Below are positions 9,173 through 19,026 of a stretch of DNA of 64,000 nt, in pieces. Position numbers and translations under genes: made by a program. The notes below the pieces were generated by a model, which saw nothing but the letters and a program-made list of their open reading frames with translations, ran no database searches and was not told where the DNA came from. This DNA comes from Breoghania sp963678585 (GTDB lineage: Bacteria; Pseudomonadota; Alphaproteobacteria; Rhizobiales; Stappiaceae). The stretch is from NCBI GenBank assembly GCA_963678585.2, contig CAXXGA010000002.1, positions 1,116,001-1,180,000 of the forward strand. Direction: 5' to 3'. Every line of letters starts with the position of its first letter. Positions within the stretch are counted from its first letter, which is position 1.

Positions 9173-10009
9173 TCAGCCGACCAGAGAGGCGAGAGGTTTG
9201 TAGAAGCCGGGCGTGAGGCCCGCTTCCGAACGCGCCCGGTCATTGAAAGGTGGCTTGAGTGCGCCGCGAAAGTGCTTGCGCACGAGCTTCTGGAACAGCG
9301 GTTCGGGGCGAACGCGTTCCCTGTCGCACACGAAACGGAACCATTTGGCCCCGAAGGCGACATGGCGCTTTTCGTCCCGATAGATGGTTTCAAGGATCCT
9401 CGCCGTCCCCTCGTCCCCGTTGGCGCGCGCCTTTTCGATCATCGGCGGCGTTATGTCGAGACCGCGGGCTTCCAGAACCAGCGGGATGATCGCCAGCCGC
9501 GCGGTGAGGGACTGCCCCGTTTCCGCCGCCGCCTGCCAGAGTCCGTCATGGGCCGGCAGGTCGCCATAGGCTGCATCGAGTTCATGCAGACGACGCTCCA
9601 ACATCGAGAAATGCTTGGCCTCTTCCAGCCCCACCTGAACCCAGTCGTCGAAGAAGGAGCGCGGCATCGGCTCGCCCGCGAAGCGGGCCACGAGATCCCA
9701 AGTCAGATCGACCGCATTCAGCTCGATATGGGCAAGGGAATGAAGGAGGGCAATTCGTCCGCGCGTTCCCCCGACCGCACGTTTTGGCATGTCGCGCGGC
9801 GGCAGCAGGACGGGATTTTCCGGTCGTCCGGGACGATCCGGCAGATCGAACCTGCCGGTAGCGCGAAGCGAGAGCGTCCGGCCGAACCAGTCGCCCGCAA
9901 GCCGGTAGGCGAGGCGAACCTTTTCGCTCGTGTCGGGGCAGGCGACGATTGCTGCCGCCCCGGCTTCCAGCGATGCGGCGCGTGAGCGAGGGGCGGTCGT
10001 ATCGTTCAT
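9173..10009 (-). CDS. DUF455 family ferritin-like protein
   Basis: The 278-aa product has the ferritin-like helical bundle of DUF455. Paired carboxylate/histidine metal-binding motifs are visible: HSLAHIELNAVDL, EEAKHFSMLERRL and IYRDEKRHVAFG. The family is related to MiaE-like di-iron proteins; its substrate is not settled. The start ATG (10007-10009) overlaps the peroxiredoxin stop by 4 nt (ATGA), so the two genes are translationally coupled and co-transcribed. Both may relate to oxidative or iron metabolism, which is inference. Confidence 0.88.
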   Translation of the reverse strand: MNDTTAPRSRAASLEAGAAAIVACPDTSEKVRLAYRLAGDWFGRTLSLRATGRFDLPDRPGRPENPVLLPPRDMPKRAVGGTRGRIALLHSLAHIELNAVDLTWDLVARFAGEPMPRSFFDDWVQVGLEEAKHFSMLERRLHELDAAYGDLPAHDGLWQAAAETGQSLTARLAIIPLVLEARGLDITPPMIEKARANGDEGTARILETIYRDEKRHVAFGAKWFRFVCDRERVRPEPLFQKLVRKHFRGALKPPFNDRARSEAGLTPGFYKPLASLVG

Positions 10010-10476
10010 CCCGCTTCCTTGACGGCCTGAAGCACGGTCTGCGCATGATCCTTGACGCGAACCTTGCGCCAGATCTTCGCGATGCGGCCATCGGGGTCGA
10101 TGAGGAAGGTGGAGCGTTCCACGCCCATATAGGTGCGCCCGTAGTTCTTCTTTTCCACCCACACACCATAGAGTTCGGCCACTGCGTGTTGCTCGTCGGA
10201 GGCGAGCGTGATCGTCAGGTCGTGCTTCGCGCGAAAGCGCGCATGCTTGGCGCAGGCATCAGGGGATATTGCGATAACTGTCGTATCTGCCGCTTCGAAT
10301 TGGGATTTGAGCGCGCTAAAGTCCATTGCTTCCGTCGTGCAGCCGGGGGTGTCGGCCTTTGGATAAAAATAGACAATAACGGTGCGTCCCTTGAGATCGC
10401 TCAGGTGGACGGAACCTTCGCTGTCAGTTGCAAGCGTGAAGTCGGGAGCCTCGGCCCCCACGTTCAATTCGGACAT
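10006..10476 (-). CDS. bcp: Peroxiredoxin (Bcp/PrxQ type)
   Basis: The 156-aa thiol peroxidase has the active-site motif DTPGCTTEAMDF; the peroxidatic cysteine is Cys46. In E. coli Bcp a resolving cysteine lies five residues later; here that position is Met51. The only other cysteine is Cys75 (SPDACAKHARF), in the helix where some PrxQ proteins keep their resolving cysteine. The start MSELNVGAEAPDF fits the family; an upstream open extension was discarded. It overlaps the DUF455 gene by 4 nt. Confidence 0.92.
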   Translation of the reverse strand: MSELNVGAEAPDFTLATDSEGSVHLSDLKGRTVIVYFYPKADTPGCTTEAMDFSALKSQFEAADTTVIAISPDACAKHARFRAKHDLTITLASDEQHAVAELYGVWVEKKNYGRTYMGVERSTFLIDPDGRIAKIWRKVRVKDHAQTVLQAVKEAG

Positions 10477-10642
10477 GATGCCTTCCTTTTGTCGGCTTTC
10501 GCCGCATAAAGAACAGGATGAAGGGTCCCTGCGCAAGATTGGCGAATGCAGGGATTTGATGTGTGGCTCTTGCGGTGTCGCTCTGCGGCGCTGAGCGCAC
10601 ACCACCAGCAGCCTTGCCGAACGGTGCCCAAAGGGGGGCGTC

Positions 10643-13600
10643 GTGCAGGGTCGCAAGATCTATCTGGGGGAAACAGCGCCAGTGAAATGGCCACGATTTC
10701 GACGGCCGACCGGTTCTGCACCCGATGGCTCAACCGCCGGTGTCGGGCACAAGCCGGGTCGCCTGCGCAGGCTTTTTCGCCTGCGCAGATTGTTGCTGCT
10801 CGCCGTGGTGCTGCCCATCGGCATTGTCGTCGCACGTCTCGCTTCCGCCCCCTATGACAGCGTCTGGCTCGGTCAGCTTGCCGCAAAGAGATTGGCCGAA
10901 AGCAGTCGCGGCGTATCGGTTTCCATCGATTCCGTGCGGATCGACTTGTCCGGCAAGGCTACCGCGCCGCTGACGCTGCTCGACACCGCCCTGAAAACGC
11001 CGGACGGTTCGGCGCAGGTCATCATTCCCGAGATCCGGATGGAGACGTCCCTGTCCGGCCTGTTCACGGGCAATTTCCGTGTCGGGACCGTGTTGCTGGT
11101 CCGTCCGGAAATTATCGTGACGAGCCGGGAAACGATCGGCGAAGACGGCATCAGCGACGAGACGATCAGCAAGGTTCCCTCCGGTGCAGAAGTGGCGAGC
11201 CGTATCGATGCGGCTCTCGGTGCGGCGGCTGCCGATTTCGCGAAATTCGGCGTCGACAGCATTCAGGTCGACGATGCGACGTTGGACTTCGCAGGCGCGG
11301 TGTTGCGCCGCTTCTCGACCGTCGACATGGAACTGGCGCCGACCGACGACGGCCGGCACATGCGCCTCGACGCCTCTGTGGCCGGACGAGCCGGACGCTG
11401 GAACATCCGTTTCCGCAACGGCGACGAGGAGAATGGCGACGGGCGCTGGTTCTCGCTGTCCGCAGGCGATGTGACCGTGGCCGATTTTCTGCCCGAGGAT
11501 TTTGACGTCCAGCCCGGCCGCGGCTTCGGCCTGCCGCTGTTTCCCCGCGCCATGTTTCATATGGACAAGGATGGGAACTTCAAACGCGGGGATATCCGTC
11601 TCGGCGTCGGAGCCGGGTTCATCAGCCTGAAGGAAGAGGGCGGCATCATCATCGACGAGATGCTTCTGGCCCTGTCCTGGTCGCCGGACCACCCGCAACT
11701 CGTACTGGAGCCGTCCTACGCCATTTTCGGCGATACCCGGATCGCGGTTCACGGCGAGATCCAGCCCCCCGACGGAAAACGCGACACATGGCAGTTCGCG
11801 CTGGAGGTGCCGCAGGCCCAGTTGAAGCCCCGCGATGTGTCCGGGCCGCCCCTGATCGTCGATAGAGCGCTGGCGTTCGGCAGCTTCGATCCGGCGCATA
11901 TGCTGATCAACCTCGATACGTTCAATCTCAACGCAGGCACGACGAGCGTTACGGCGGCGGGCAACATCCAGTTCAACTCCGACGGCCCGCTGGCTGCGAT
12001 TGCTGTGTCGTCCTCCGATGTCACGGTGAGTGGCGTGAAGCGCCTGTGGCCCGCCATGGCCGCGCCAGAGGCGCGCGATTGGTTCGTGCGGCACGCACAA
12101 GGCGGGCGCGTTCGCGACTTCAGGCTCATCGTCGCCCTTGATCCTCTCGGGTTCGACGGCGATCCCGCCACGGTCGGCTGGGAGCCGGAAGGTCTGCGTC
12201 TCGATTTCTCGCTGGAGAATGGCAGCATCAAGACAATCGGAGGATTGCCGGGGCTGACGGACATGGTCGGCACGGGCACGATCCGAGATGGAGGTTTTGC
12301 GCTGAAGATCGACGAGGCGAAGACCGTGGCGCCCGGTGGCGACGTCGTCGATCTGTCGGGCGCACAGTTTGCCATCCCAGATCTGAGGCCGGTCGTGAAA
12401 GAGGGGCGGCTCGATCTGAGGCTTCGCGGTTCCGCCGCCGATATCGCCCGGATTGCGGAACAGGAGCCTGTTAACGGTCGCAGCCGAATCGACATTGACC
12501 CCGACAACCTCTCCGGCAAGGCTGATGTGTCGGTATCGGTCTCCTTCCCGGTGCGGCGCAAGGAAGAGCCTGTTCGCACGGATGAAGTTCTGTGGACCTT
12601 CGCGGCCGCCTTGTCCGATTTCTCCAGTTCGCGTCCCATCGATGGCCAGACGATCCGCGACGCAGACCTTCAGGTCACCGCGAACCCGTCCATGGCAACC
12701 TTGCGCGGCAATGGACTGTTGAACGGCCTTCCCGTCGAGATCGATATGGAACAACCGCTCGACGGCGCGGGCGGCGATGGCAATCAGGGGGTCGTGCTTG
12801 ATTTCGATGCCGGCGATCTGGCCGGACGCGGTTTCGATCTGGGCGGTCTTGTCGATGGCAAGCTGCGGCTCAACCTGAAAAACGCCGAAAATGGCGTCCG
12901 TCATGTGGTGGCGGATCTGACCCAGAGCACATTGCGCCTTCCCGGCGTGGGATGGACAAAGGGCGTGGGCGTTCCCGCCTCGGCGCGCTTTACCGTGCGC
13001 GAAACGGACAAGGGGCAGGAGGTCGACGATTTTCTTCTGACCTCCGACGGGGTGCATATCGAAGGAAGCATTTCCCTCGACAAGAAGGGCGGGCTTCGCG
13101 ATGCCGATTTCGAGCGGTTTGCCCTTCGCAAGGACGATTCCGGTCGTCTTTCGGTTTCGCGCAGCGATTCCGGGTATGAGGTCGATCTTGTCGCATCGTC
13201 CTTCGACGGGCGTGGCCTGATCGCGAACATGAAACGCGCCGGCGACACGACCGAGGGTGAGGGCGATCTGGCGGGTGAGGGCACATTCACCGTCAAGGCC
13301 CGGATCGACCGTCTGACCGGGTTTCACAACACCACGATCACGAGTTTCGTTCTCGATCTTACCGAGCAATACGGTTCCGCAACGAGCAGCGACATGTCCG
13401 GGCTTATCGACGGGCGTTCGGATTTCTCTGCCGTTCTTTCCACAGAAGGCGGCCAGCGCAAGCTGAGGATGGAAACGGGCGATGCGGGCGGGTTGTTCCG
13501 CTTCGCGGATCTCTATGAACGGCTCAAGGGCGGGCTAGGCGTGCTGACCATGGATCTGCCGGCTGAAAGCCGCGCCGTGGGACGCCTTGTCGTCACGGAC

Positions 13601-14047
13601 CTGGCGATTGCCGACGATCCGACGCTGAAAAAGATCGTCGCCTCCGATCCCGCGCTGGTCGGCAGGGAATCCCGCCCGATTGCGCGCGACCGTGTGCTGA
13701 ACCGCGGCGAGATGTCATTCCAGAAGCTGGACCTGCGTTTCACGAAGATCGGCCAACTCGTGCGAGTTGAATCGGGAGCCCTGCGCGGCCCCGTACTCGG
13801 TGGCGCGGTGGATGGCGAGATGAACCTCGCCACCCAGCAGATGAACCTGAAGGGCACTTTCGTTCCAGCCTACGCCGTCAACAACCTGTTCGGACAAATT
13901 CCGGTGCTGGGCCAGCTTATGGGCGGTCGAAACGGCGGACTTCTGGGTGTGACGTTTCGCGTGACGGGTAGCCTCGATAACCCGATCATTTCGGTCAATC
14001 CGATGTCGGCCATCGCGCCGGGGATCTTTCGCAAGATTTTCGAATAG
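10643..14047 (+). CDS. AsmA-like / YhdP-type large envelope protein
   Basis: A 1134-aa protein with one N-terminal membrane segment (about residues 50-67, LLLLAVVLPIGIVVARL) and a long, beta-rich periplasmic body typical of the AsmA/YhdP/TamB superfamily. The C-terminus (GGLLGVTFRVTGSLDNP ... MSAIAPGIFRKIFE) matches the AsmA_2/DUF3971-type end. Members of this group are bridge-like proteins linked to phospholipid transport to the outer membrane. The start is uncertain: GTG 10643 follows a G-rich ribosome-binding site, and GTG 10682 is also possible. A bidirectional terminator follows, shared with tyrS. Confidence 0.85.
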   Translation: MQGRKIYLGETAPVKWPRFRRPTGSAPDGSTAGVGHKPGRLRRLFRLRRLLLLAVVLPIGIVVARLASAPYDSVWLGQLAAKRLAESSRGVSVSIDSVRIDLSGKATAPLTLLDTALKTPDGSAQVIIPEIRMETSLSGLFTGNFRVGTVLLVRPEIIVTSRETIGEDGISDETISKVPSGAEVASRIDAALGAAAADFAKFGVDSIQVDDATLDFAGAVLRRFSTVDMELAPTDDGRHMRLDASVAGRAGRWNIRFRNGDEENGDGRWFSLSAGDVTVADFLPEDFDVQPGRGFGLPLFPRAMFHMDKDGNFKRGDIRLGVGAGFISLKEEGGIIIDEMLLALSWSPDHPQLVLEPSYAIFGDTRIAVHGEIQPPDGKRDTWQFALEVPQAQLKPRDVSGPPLIVDRALAFGSFDPAHMLINLDTFNLNAGTTSVTAAGNIQFNSDGPLAAIAVSSSDVTVSGVKRLWPAMAAPEARDWFVRHAQGGRVRDFRLIVALDPLGFDGDPATVGWEPEGLRLDFSLENGSIKTIGGLPGLTDMVGTGTIRDGGFALKIDEAKTVAPGGDVVDLSGAQFAIPDLRPVVKEGRLDLRLRGSAADIARIAEQEPVNGRSRIDIDPDNLSGKADVSVSVSFPVRRKEEPVRTDEVLWTFAAALSDFSSSRPIDGQTIRDADLQVTANPSMATLRGNGLLNGLPVEIDMEQPLDGAGGDGNQGVVLDFDAGDLAGRGFDLGGLVDGKLRLNLKNAENGVRHVVADLTQSTLRLPGVGWTKGVGVPASARFTVRETDKGQEVDDFLLTSDGVHIEGSISLDKKGGLRDADFERFALRKDDSGRLSVSRSDSGYEVDLVASSFDGRGLIANMKRAGDTTEGEGDLAGEGTFTVKARIDRLTGFHNTTITSFVLDLTEQYGSATSSDMSGLIDGRSDFSAVLSTEGGQRKLRMETGDAGGLFRFADLYERLKGGLGVLTMDLPAESRAVGRLVVTDLAIADDPTLKKIVASDPALVGRESRPIARDRVLNRGEMSFQKLDLRFTKIGQLVRVESGALRGPVLGGAVDGEMNLATQQMNLKGTFVPAYAVNNLFGQIPVLGQLMGGRNGGLLGVTFRVTGSLDNPIISVNPMSAIAPGIFRKIFE

Positions 14048-14074
14048 CGAACGGAGCGGCTGCCGCGCATAAGA

Positions 14075-14112
14075 AAAACGCCCGCCTCGGGGAGAGGCGG
14101 GCGTTTTCGTTT
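14075..14112 (+). terminator. Rho-independent terminator, bidirectional
   Basis: A perfect 13-bp stem, AAAACGCCCGCCT (14075-14087) with AGGCGGGCGTTTT (14095-14107) and a 7-nt loop, is followed by more T residues. It separates the convergent AsmA-like and tyrS genes. Confidence 0.93.
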
Positions 14113-14147
14113 TTGTTCGGTTCAGGCAGTCGCGTCAGCGCTCCGGA

Positions 14148-15401
14148 TCAGACCGGACGCAGCAGGACGTGCTTCTTCTTGCCGAGCGAGAGCTTGATCA
14201 CGCCATCGCCGGTCACATCGCCCGTGCCGAGAACGCGGCGCTCATCGGAAACCGCCTCGTCATTGACGCGCACCGCGCCGCCCTTCACGTTGCGTCGCGC
14301 ATCGCCGTTTGAGGCGCAAAGGCCCGCCTGCACGTAAGCGCCCAGAAGGCCGATCCCGGCTTCAAGGTCCGCCGCGGGAATTTCGACGGTGGGAAGCGAC
14401 TGGGCCAGCGCGCCTTCTTCGAAGGTCTTGCGCGCGGTTTCCGCGGCCTCTTGCGCCGCGGCGTCTCCGTGCATCAGCCGTGTCGCTTCAGTCGCCAGGA
14501 TCTTCTTGGCGTCGTTGAGTTCCGCGCCTTCCAGTGCCTCCAGCCGGGCGATTTCGTCCATGGGAAGCTTGGTGAAGAGCTTCAGGAACCGACCGACGTC
14601 CGCATCTTCGGTGTTGCGCCAGAACTGCCAGTAGTCATAGGGCGAACGCATGTCCGCGTTGAGCCAGACGGCGCCATCGGCGGTCTTGCCCATCTTGGCC
14701 CCCGAAGAGGTGGTCAGAAGCGGGGTCGTCAGCGCGAAAAGCTCGCTTTCAGTCAGACGGCGGCCGAGATCGACGCCGGAGAGAATATTGCCCCACTGGT
14801 CGGATCCGCCCATCTGCAACCGGCAGCCGTAGCGGCGGCGCAGTTCCACGAAATCGTAGGCCTGCAGCACCATGTAGTTGAACTCGAGCAGCGAAAGGTG
14901 CTGCTCGCGCTCAAGCCGCAGCTTGACGCTGTCGCGCTGGAGCATCTGGTTGACCGAGACATGCCGACCGACCTCGCGCAGGAAGTCGATGTAGCGGATG
15001 GACAGGAGCCATTCCGCATTGTCGGCCATGATGGCGTCCCTGGGGCCGTCGCCGAAGGTGAGGAAACGGTCGAAGACCTTGCGGATGCCGTCCTTGTTTT
15101 CCTCGATCTCTTCGCCGGTGAGGATCTTGCGGGCCTCGTCCTTGCCGGTCGGGTCGCCGACGCGCGTGGTGCCGCCACCCATCAGGGCGATGGGCTGATG
15201 CCCGGTTTCCTGCAACCAGTGCAGCATCATGATCTGCACGAGGGAGCCGACATGCAGGCTGCGCGCCGTGCAGTCGAAGCCGATATAGGCAGTGACCGTC
15301 TCGGACAGGAACATCTTGTCCAGTCCTTCGGGATCGGAGCACTGGTAGATGAAGCCCCGCTCGGATAGGGTCTTCATAAAATCCGATTTGTAGACGGTCA
15401 T
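14148..15401 (-). CDS. tyrS: Tyrosine--tRNA ligase
   Basis: The 417-aa class I aminoacyl-tRNA synthetase charges tRNA-Tyr in the cytoplasm. The Rossmann domain has the HIGH-like motif HVGSL near residue 50, IGFDCTARSL before it, and MGGSDQWGNI for tyrosine binding. The KMSKS-like motif reads KMGKT near residue 236. The C-terminal S4 domain (CASNGDARRNVKGGAVRVND) binds tRNA. Length and domain order are normal. It is divergent from anmK, a common arrangement in this order of bacteria. Confidence 0.97.
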   Translation of the reverse strand: MTVYKSDFMKTLSERGFIYQCSDPEGLDKMFLSETVTAYIGFDCTARSLHVGSLVQIMMLHWLQETGHQPIALMGGGTTRVGDPTGKDEARKILTGEEIEENKDGIRKVFDRFLTFGDGPRDAIMADNAEWLLSIRYIDFLREVGRHVSVNQMLQRDSVKLRLEREQHLSLLEFNYMVLQAYDFVELRRRYGCRLQMGGSDQWGNILSGVDLGRRLTESELFALTTPLLTTSSGAKMGKTADGAVWLNADMRSPYDYWQFWRNTEDADVGRFLKLFTKLPMDEIARLEALEGAELNDAKKILATEATRLMHGDAAAQEAAETARKTFEEGALAQSLPTVEIPAADLEAGIGLLGAYVQAGLCASNGDARRNVKGGAVRVNDEAVSDERRVLGTGDVTGDGVIKLSLGKKKHVLLRPV

Positions 15402-15500
15402 GGCATTTGTCCTTGATTGAAACGTGCGCCCTCCGGGCGGGCGCGGGCTGCGTAATAGCGGAAATTCGAAAACATTTCACGGTCAAAAGAGGTAGTTGCA

Positions 15501-16610
15501 ATGTCACAGCTCGTGCGGGCGCTCGGAATGATGAGCGGCACGTCGATGGATGGCATAGATCTGGCGGTCATCGAGACCGATGGCAAGACCGTCGTTCGTA
15601 CGGGCGCTACGTCCTTTCGTCCCTACAAGGACAAGGAAAGAGCCGCCATTCGTGCCGCGTTGGCGGACGCACGCCACGTCTCCGGGCGCAACGAGCGCAC
15701 AGACGCGATGCGCGAGGCGGAGGCGGTCGTGACCGCCGCCCACGTGGAGATCGTACGTAATTTCCAAAGCCGGTGCCGGGAGAGCCTCCTGCCGCTGGAT
15801 GTAATCGGATTTCACGGTCAAACGGTTTTCCACGATCCGGCACGCCGTCTGACGATTCAGCTGGGCGATGCGGATCGCCTCGCGGCGGAGATCGGCGTGC
15901 CGGTCGTTACGGATTTGCGGATCGCGGATGTGGAGGCTGGCGGCGAGGGAGCGCCGCTGGTGCCCGTCTATCACCGCGCGATGGCACAGAGCGCTGGGCT
16001 GGAGCCTCCGCTCGCCATCGTCAATATCGGCGGGGTGGCCAATGCCACATGGATCGGACCGGATGAGAGCGACCTGATCGCCTTCGACACCGGGCCGGGG
16101 AATGCGCTTATCGACGATTGCGTGCACAGTCGCACGGGCGCCGACATGGACCGTGGCGGGGCGCTCGCCGCCAAGGGCGCGGTGGATGAGGATCTGGTCG
16201 CCGGATGGCTTGCCAATCCCTATTTCACGCGAACTCCGCCCAAATCTCTCGATCGCGACGCCTTTACGTGCAAGGGGGCGGAGAACCTTTCGCTGGAAGA
16301 TAGCTGTGCGACGCTTGCCGCCTTCACCGCGACTTCCATCGCAAAGGGGATTTCTCTTCTGGATGGAGGCGTGAAGCAGATCGTGGTGGTCGGCGGTGGC
16401 GCACACAATCCGGTGCTGCTGGCGATGCTGGAACACCGGTGCGGCGTTCCGGTGCGGACCGGCGATGCCATCGGATGGGATTCGGATTTCGTCGAGGCTC
16501 AGGCTTTCGCCTACCTCGCGGTGCGCTCTCTCAAGGGGTTGGCGATCACTTTCCCTGGCACGACCGGCGTTCCGGGGCCGTTGACGGGCGGACGGCTCGC
16601 CCGGCCTTGA
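15501..16610 (+). CDS. anmK: Anhydro-N-acetylmuramic acid kinase
   Basis: The 369-aa kinase opens and phosphorylates 1,6-anhydro-MurNAc to MurNAc-6-phosphate in peptidoglycan recycling. The hallmark N-terminus GMMSGTSMDGIDLAV is at residues 9-23. FDTGPGNALIDD and VVGGGAHNPVLL are the other nucleotide/sugar-binding motifs. Length is typical. It ends 9 bp before the convergent GNAT-family gene. Confidence 0.96.
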   Translation: MSQLVRALGMMSGTSMDGIDLAVIETDGKTVVRTGATSFRPYKDKERAAIRAALADARHVSGRNERTDAMREAEAVVTAAHVEIVRNFQSRCRESLLPLDVIGFHGQTVFHDPARRLTIQLGDADRLAAEIGVPVVTDLRIADVEAGGEGAPLVPVYHRAMAQSAGLEPPLAIVNIGGVANATWIGPDESDLIAFDTGPGNALIDDCVHSRTGADMDRGGALAAKGAVDEDLVAGWLANPYFTRTPPKSLDRDAFTCKGAENLSLEDSCATLAAFTATSIAKGISLLDGGVKQIVVVGGGAHNPVLLAMLEHRCGVPVRTGDAIGWDSDFVEAQAFAYLAVRSLKGLAITFPGTTGVPGPLTGGRLARP

Positions 16611-16619
16611 GATCCGTGA

Positions 16620-17819
16620 TCAAAGGCCGGCGCGGCTACGCAGCTTGCGCGCCTTCTTGATCGCTTGCCAGAGTGCCGGGTTGTTCTTGATCGACCGCTT
16701 CACGGACTGCCGCATCTCTCGCAGGCGGGCATAGAGCTTTCCGGTTCCGGTTATCGGAATGAAGCTGTCGAACAAAGGATCCGGATCGCACCATGAAGTC
16801 TTGTAGCGCTCCTCGCCCACACCGAGATCGAGCTGTTTCAGCCCGCCTTCGCAGCTGAACTCGATCAGGTCATGCAGGAGTTGTTCGCCGGGACTGGAGG
16901 CGGTCAGCTCGTCGTCGCGGAAGGAATTGAGGAAGCAGGAATAGCGCTCGCCATAGATGCCGCCGACGTAGGTTGCGCGAATAATGCCGTCCACTTCAAG
17001 CGCATGGGCCTGCATGAGCGGTCCCTCGGTGCAGGTCAGTCCGTCGAGAAGGACGTCGCGGGTCAGTTCCAGCGCGCCGCGCTCTGAAAAGATGCTCGGA
17101 ATCCCCACGGCATGGGCACGCGCATCTCGCTGTTCGACGAGGGCTTCGACAATCCGCAGGACGCTGTCCTTGTCGGTGCCGTGGATAAAACGAATTTCGC
17201 CGCTCTGCGCCATGGTTTCCCTTTTGCGGCGCAGGGTGCGACGGCTGCGAGAGGACCGGCGGCGCGTATAGAGCGCCTCGAAGTCTCGTTCGAGGTCCAA
17301 GCGGTACGAATTGCTTGGGCTCGGCGTGTGGGAGAGGCACATGAAGGGATTTCGCAGGCCGTCCCACACTTCCGGCTGATTGATCAGTTCATATGAGTCG
17401 ATCTTCGCCGTCGCAGCGACTTCGCGCAGGGCTTTCATCACGCGCTTGGAGTTGGCTGTGGAAAGTTCCTCAAGCGCCCAGATGCCGAGGTTGTAGTTGT
17501 TGTACTTGCCGCCAAGCCAACGGGCGATGCGCGCAGGCCCGCAGCGCCAGACCCCGAATGGCCAGATGAAAACGGGTTCGCCGTCGCGTTCGCCCACGAC
17601 CAGCACCAGATCTCCGCCTGACCGGCGACCGATCAGTTCATGCCAGAGTTGCAGCCAGCGAAACCCCTGATAGGCGGACATGTAGGCATGCGCCTGAAGT
17701 CTGCGCCATACCGGTTCGATTTCCTCGAATGAATTGAAAATTCTCAACGAGAGCGCCGGCGCCTGCTCCCGAACAGGTTGCATGCCGTCGCGTATTGGCT
17801 GTATCGGGCCGCTCAACAT
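16620..17819 (-). CDS. GNAT-fold acetyltransferase (CelD/BioF2-like)
   Basis: The 399-aa protein resembles the CelD/BcsL-like GNAT acetyltransferases found in polysaccharide synthesis loci. Supporting stretches are FNSFEEIEPVWRRLQ, GFRWLQLWHELIG and the C-terminal ISFSCEGGLKQLDLGVGEERYKT-like block (EFSCEGGLKQLDLG). I chose ATG 17819 because GGGGGA sits 6 nt upstream; the longer frame from 17858 would leave almost no room for a divergent promoter. It is divergent from a polysaccharide deacetylase, so a role in cell-surface glycan modification is plausible. Confidence 0.8.
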   Translation of the reverse strand: MLSGPIQPIRDGMQPVREQAPALSLRIFNSFEEIEPVWRRLQAHAYMSAYQGFRWLQLWHELIGRRSGGDLVLVVGERDGEPVFIWPFGVWRCGPARIARWLGGKYNNYNLGIWALEELSTANSKRVMKALREVAATAKIDSYELINQPEVWDGLRNPFMCLSHTPSPSNSYRLDLERDFEALYTRRRSSRSRRTLRRKRETMAQSGEIRFIHGTDKDSVLRIVEALVEQRDARAHAVGIPSIFSERGALELTRDVLLDGLTCTEGPLMQAHALEVDGIIRATYVGGIYGERYSCFLNSFRDDELTASSPGEQLLHDLIEFSCEGGLKQLDLGVGEERYKTSWCDPDPLFDSFIPITGTGKLYARLREMRQSVKRSIKNNPALWQAIKKARKLRSRAGL

Positions 17820-17875
17820 GGGAAGTCCCCCGCGTTCATTTGTGAGAACCCTTATCAAGGACTTCTAAAGAAAGG

Positions 17876-18985
17876 GTGGTTAGCATTACGTATGTTGAGT
17901 CTTTGGGGGAGCTGATCGGGGCCGTGAGCAACTTCTGGAAAATGCTTGGTTATCGCACGGTGATGGATGCGCTGTATTTTACAGGCGCTTACCGGGCGCT
18001 TGCGCCAATTAGTCGGGGTTGTGGCATGATCTACATGCTGCACCGCGTTCTGCCTGCGAACGAAAACCCGTTTCAGCCCAATGCCCTGTTGGAAGTGACC
18101 CCGGAATTCCTCGAACAGGTGATCATCGACACCAAGGCCGCGGGGATCGAGTTCGTCTCCTTGGCCGAAGCCTATCGCCGGTTGCGCGAAGGGAATTTTG
18201 AGCGCCGGTTCGCTGTCGTGACGCTCGATGACGGTTATCGCGACAATCTGGAGAATGCCTATCCGATCTTCGCTCGTCACAATGTGCCCTTCACGGTCTT
18301 CGCGTCGAGCGGTATCGCGAGCGGCACATGCGAATTGTGGTGGCTCGCGCTGGAGCGGATCATCAACGAAAACAAGCAGGTTCACATCTCCTTCCATGAC
18401 ATGAGCGAGACCTTGGCCACCGACACGGTCGCGGAGAAATATGCCGCATACGCCCGGTTGTCGTCATGGATCGCTTGTGACCTCGACGAACACTCGCAGC
18501 GGCGCGCCATCCGAAACATGGCCGATGACGCGGGGCTCGATCTGCAGGTATTGTGCCGTTCGCTCGCCATGGACTGGGACGAGTTGCGGCTGTTGAAATC
18601 CAAGCCCCTGGCGACCATCGGCGGGCATTCGTTGGGCCATCATGCGATCGCGCGCATGGACGAGGAAGACGCACGCGATCAGATCTGGCAGGACATGGAA
18701 CGCCATCAGTATGAACTGGGCGATATTCCTGAGTTCTTCGCCTTCCCTTATGGAGGGAAAAGCGCTGCGGGTGCGCGTGAATTCGAAATGGCGCAGACGC
18801 TGGGCCTGAAGCTGGCCGTGACGACTCGGCCCGGCCAGTTGTTCCCCGCCCACCGCTCGTATCTGACGGCGCTGCCGCGCGTGTCGCTGAACGGATTGTT
18901 CCAGAAGCGCCGCTATGCGGAATTGCTTCGCGAAGGCGCTCCGCTCGCTCTCTACAACGGTTTCCGCAGGGTCAGCGCCGCCTGA
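17876..18985 (+). CDS. Polysaccharide deacetylase family protein (CE4)
   Basis: The 369-aa product carries the NodB-homology deacetylase domain. Motif 1 VVTLDDGYRDNLENAYPIF supplies the catalytic and metal-binding aspartates near residue 116; motif 2 is TIGGHSLGHHAIA (HxxxH). FAFPYGG is a later NodB motif. CE4 enzymes remove acetyl groups from N-acetylated glycans. GTG 17876 is the longest start; ATG 17942 (MLGYRTVMDALYF) is a good alternative and leaves more room for divergent promoters. No signal peptide is evident. Confidence 0.88.
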   Translation: MVSITYVESLGELIGAVSNFWKMLGYRTVMDALYFTGAYRALAPISRGCGMIYMLHRVLPANENPFQPNALLEVTPEFLEQVIIDTKAAGIEFVSLAEAYRRLREGNFERRFAVVTLDDGYRDNLENAYPIFARHNVPFTVFASSGIASGTCELWWLALERIINENKQVHISFHDMSETLATDTVAEKYAAYARLSSWIACDLDEHSQRRAIRNMADDAGLDLQVLCRSLAMDWDELRLLKSKPLATIGGHSLGHHAIARMDEEDARDQIWQDMERHQYELGDIPEFFAFPYGGKSAAGAREFEMAQTLGLKLAVTTRPGQLFPAHRSYLTALPRVSLNGLFQKRRYAELLREGAPLALYNGFRRVSAA

Positions 18986-19026
18986 CCGCGGTCGATATCG
19001 CCGACCTCAGGATGATCGCGGCGCAA

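Noticed and set aside
10730..13369. 879-codon open frame antisense to the AsmA-like gene
   Set aside because: Composition follows third-position GC of the real gene on the plus strand; no recognisable protein features.
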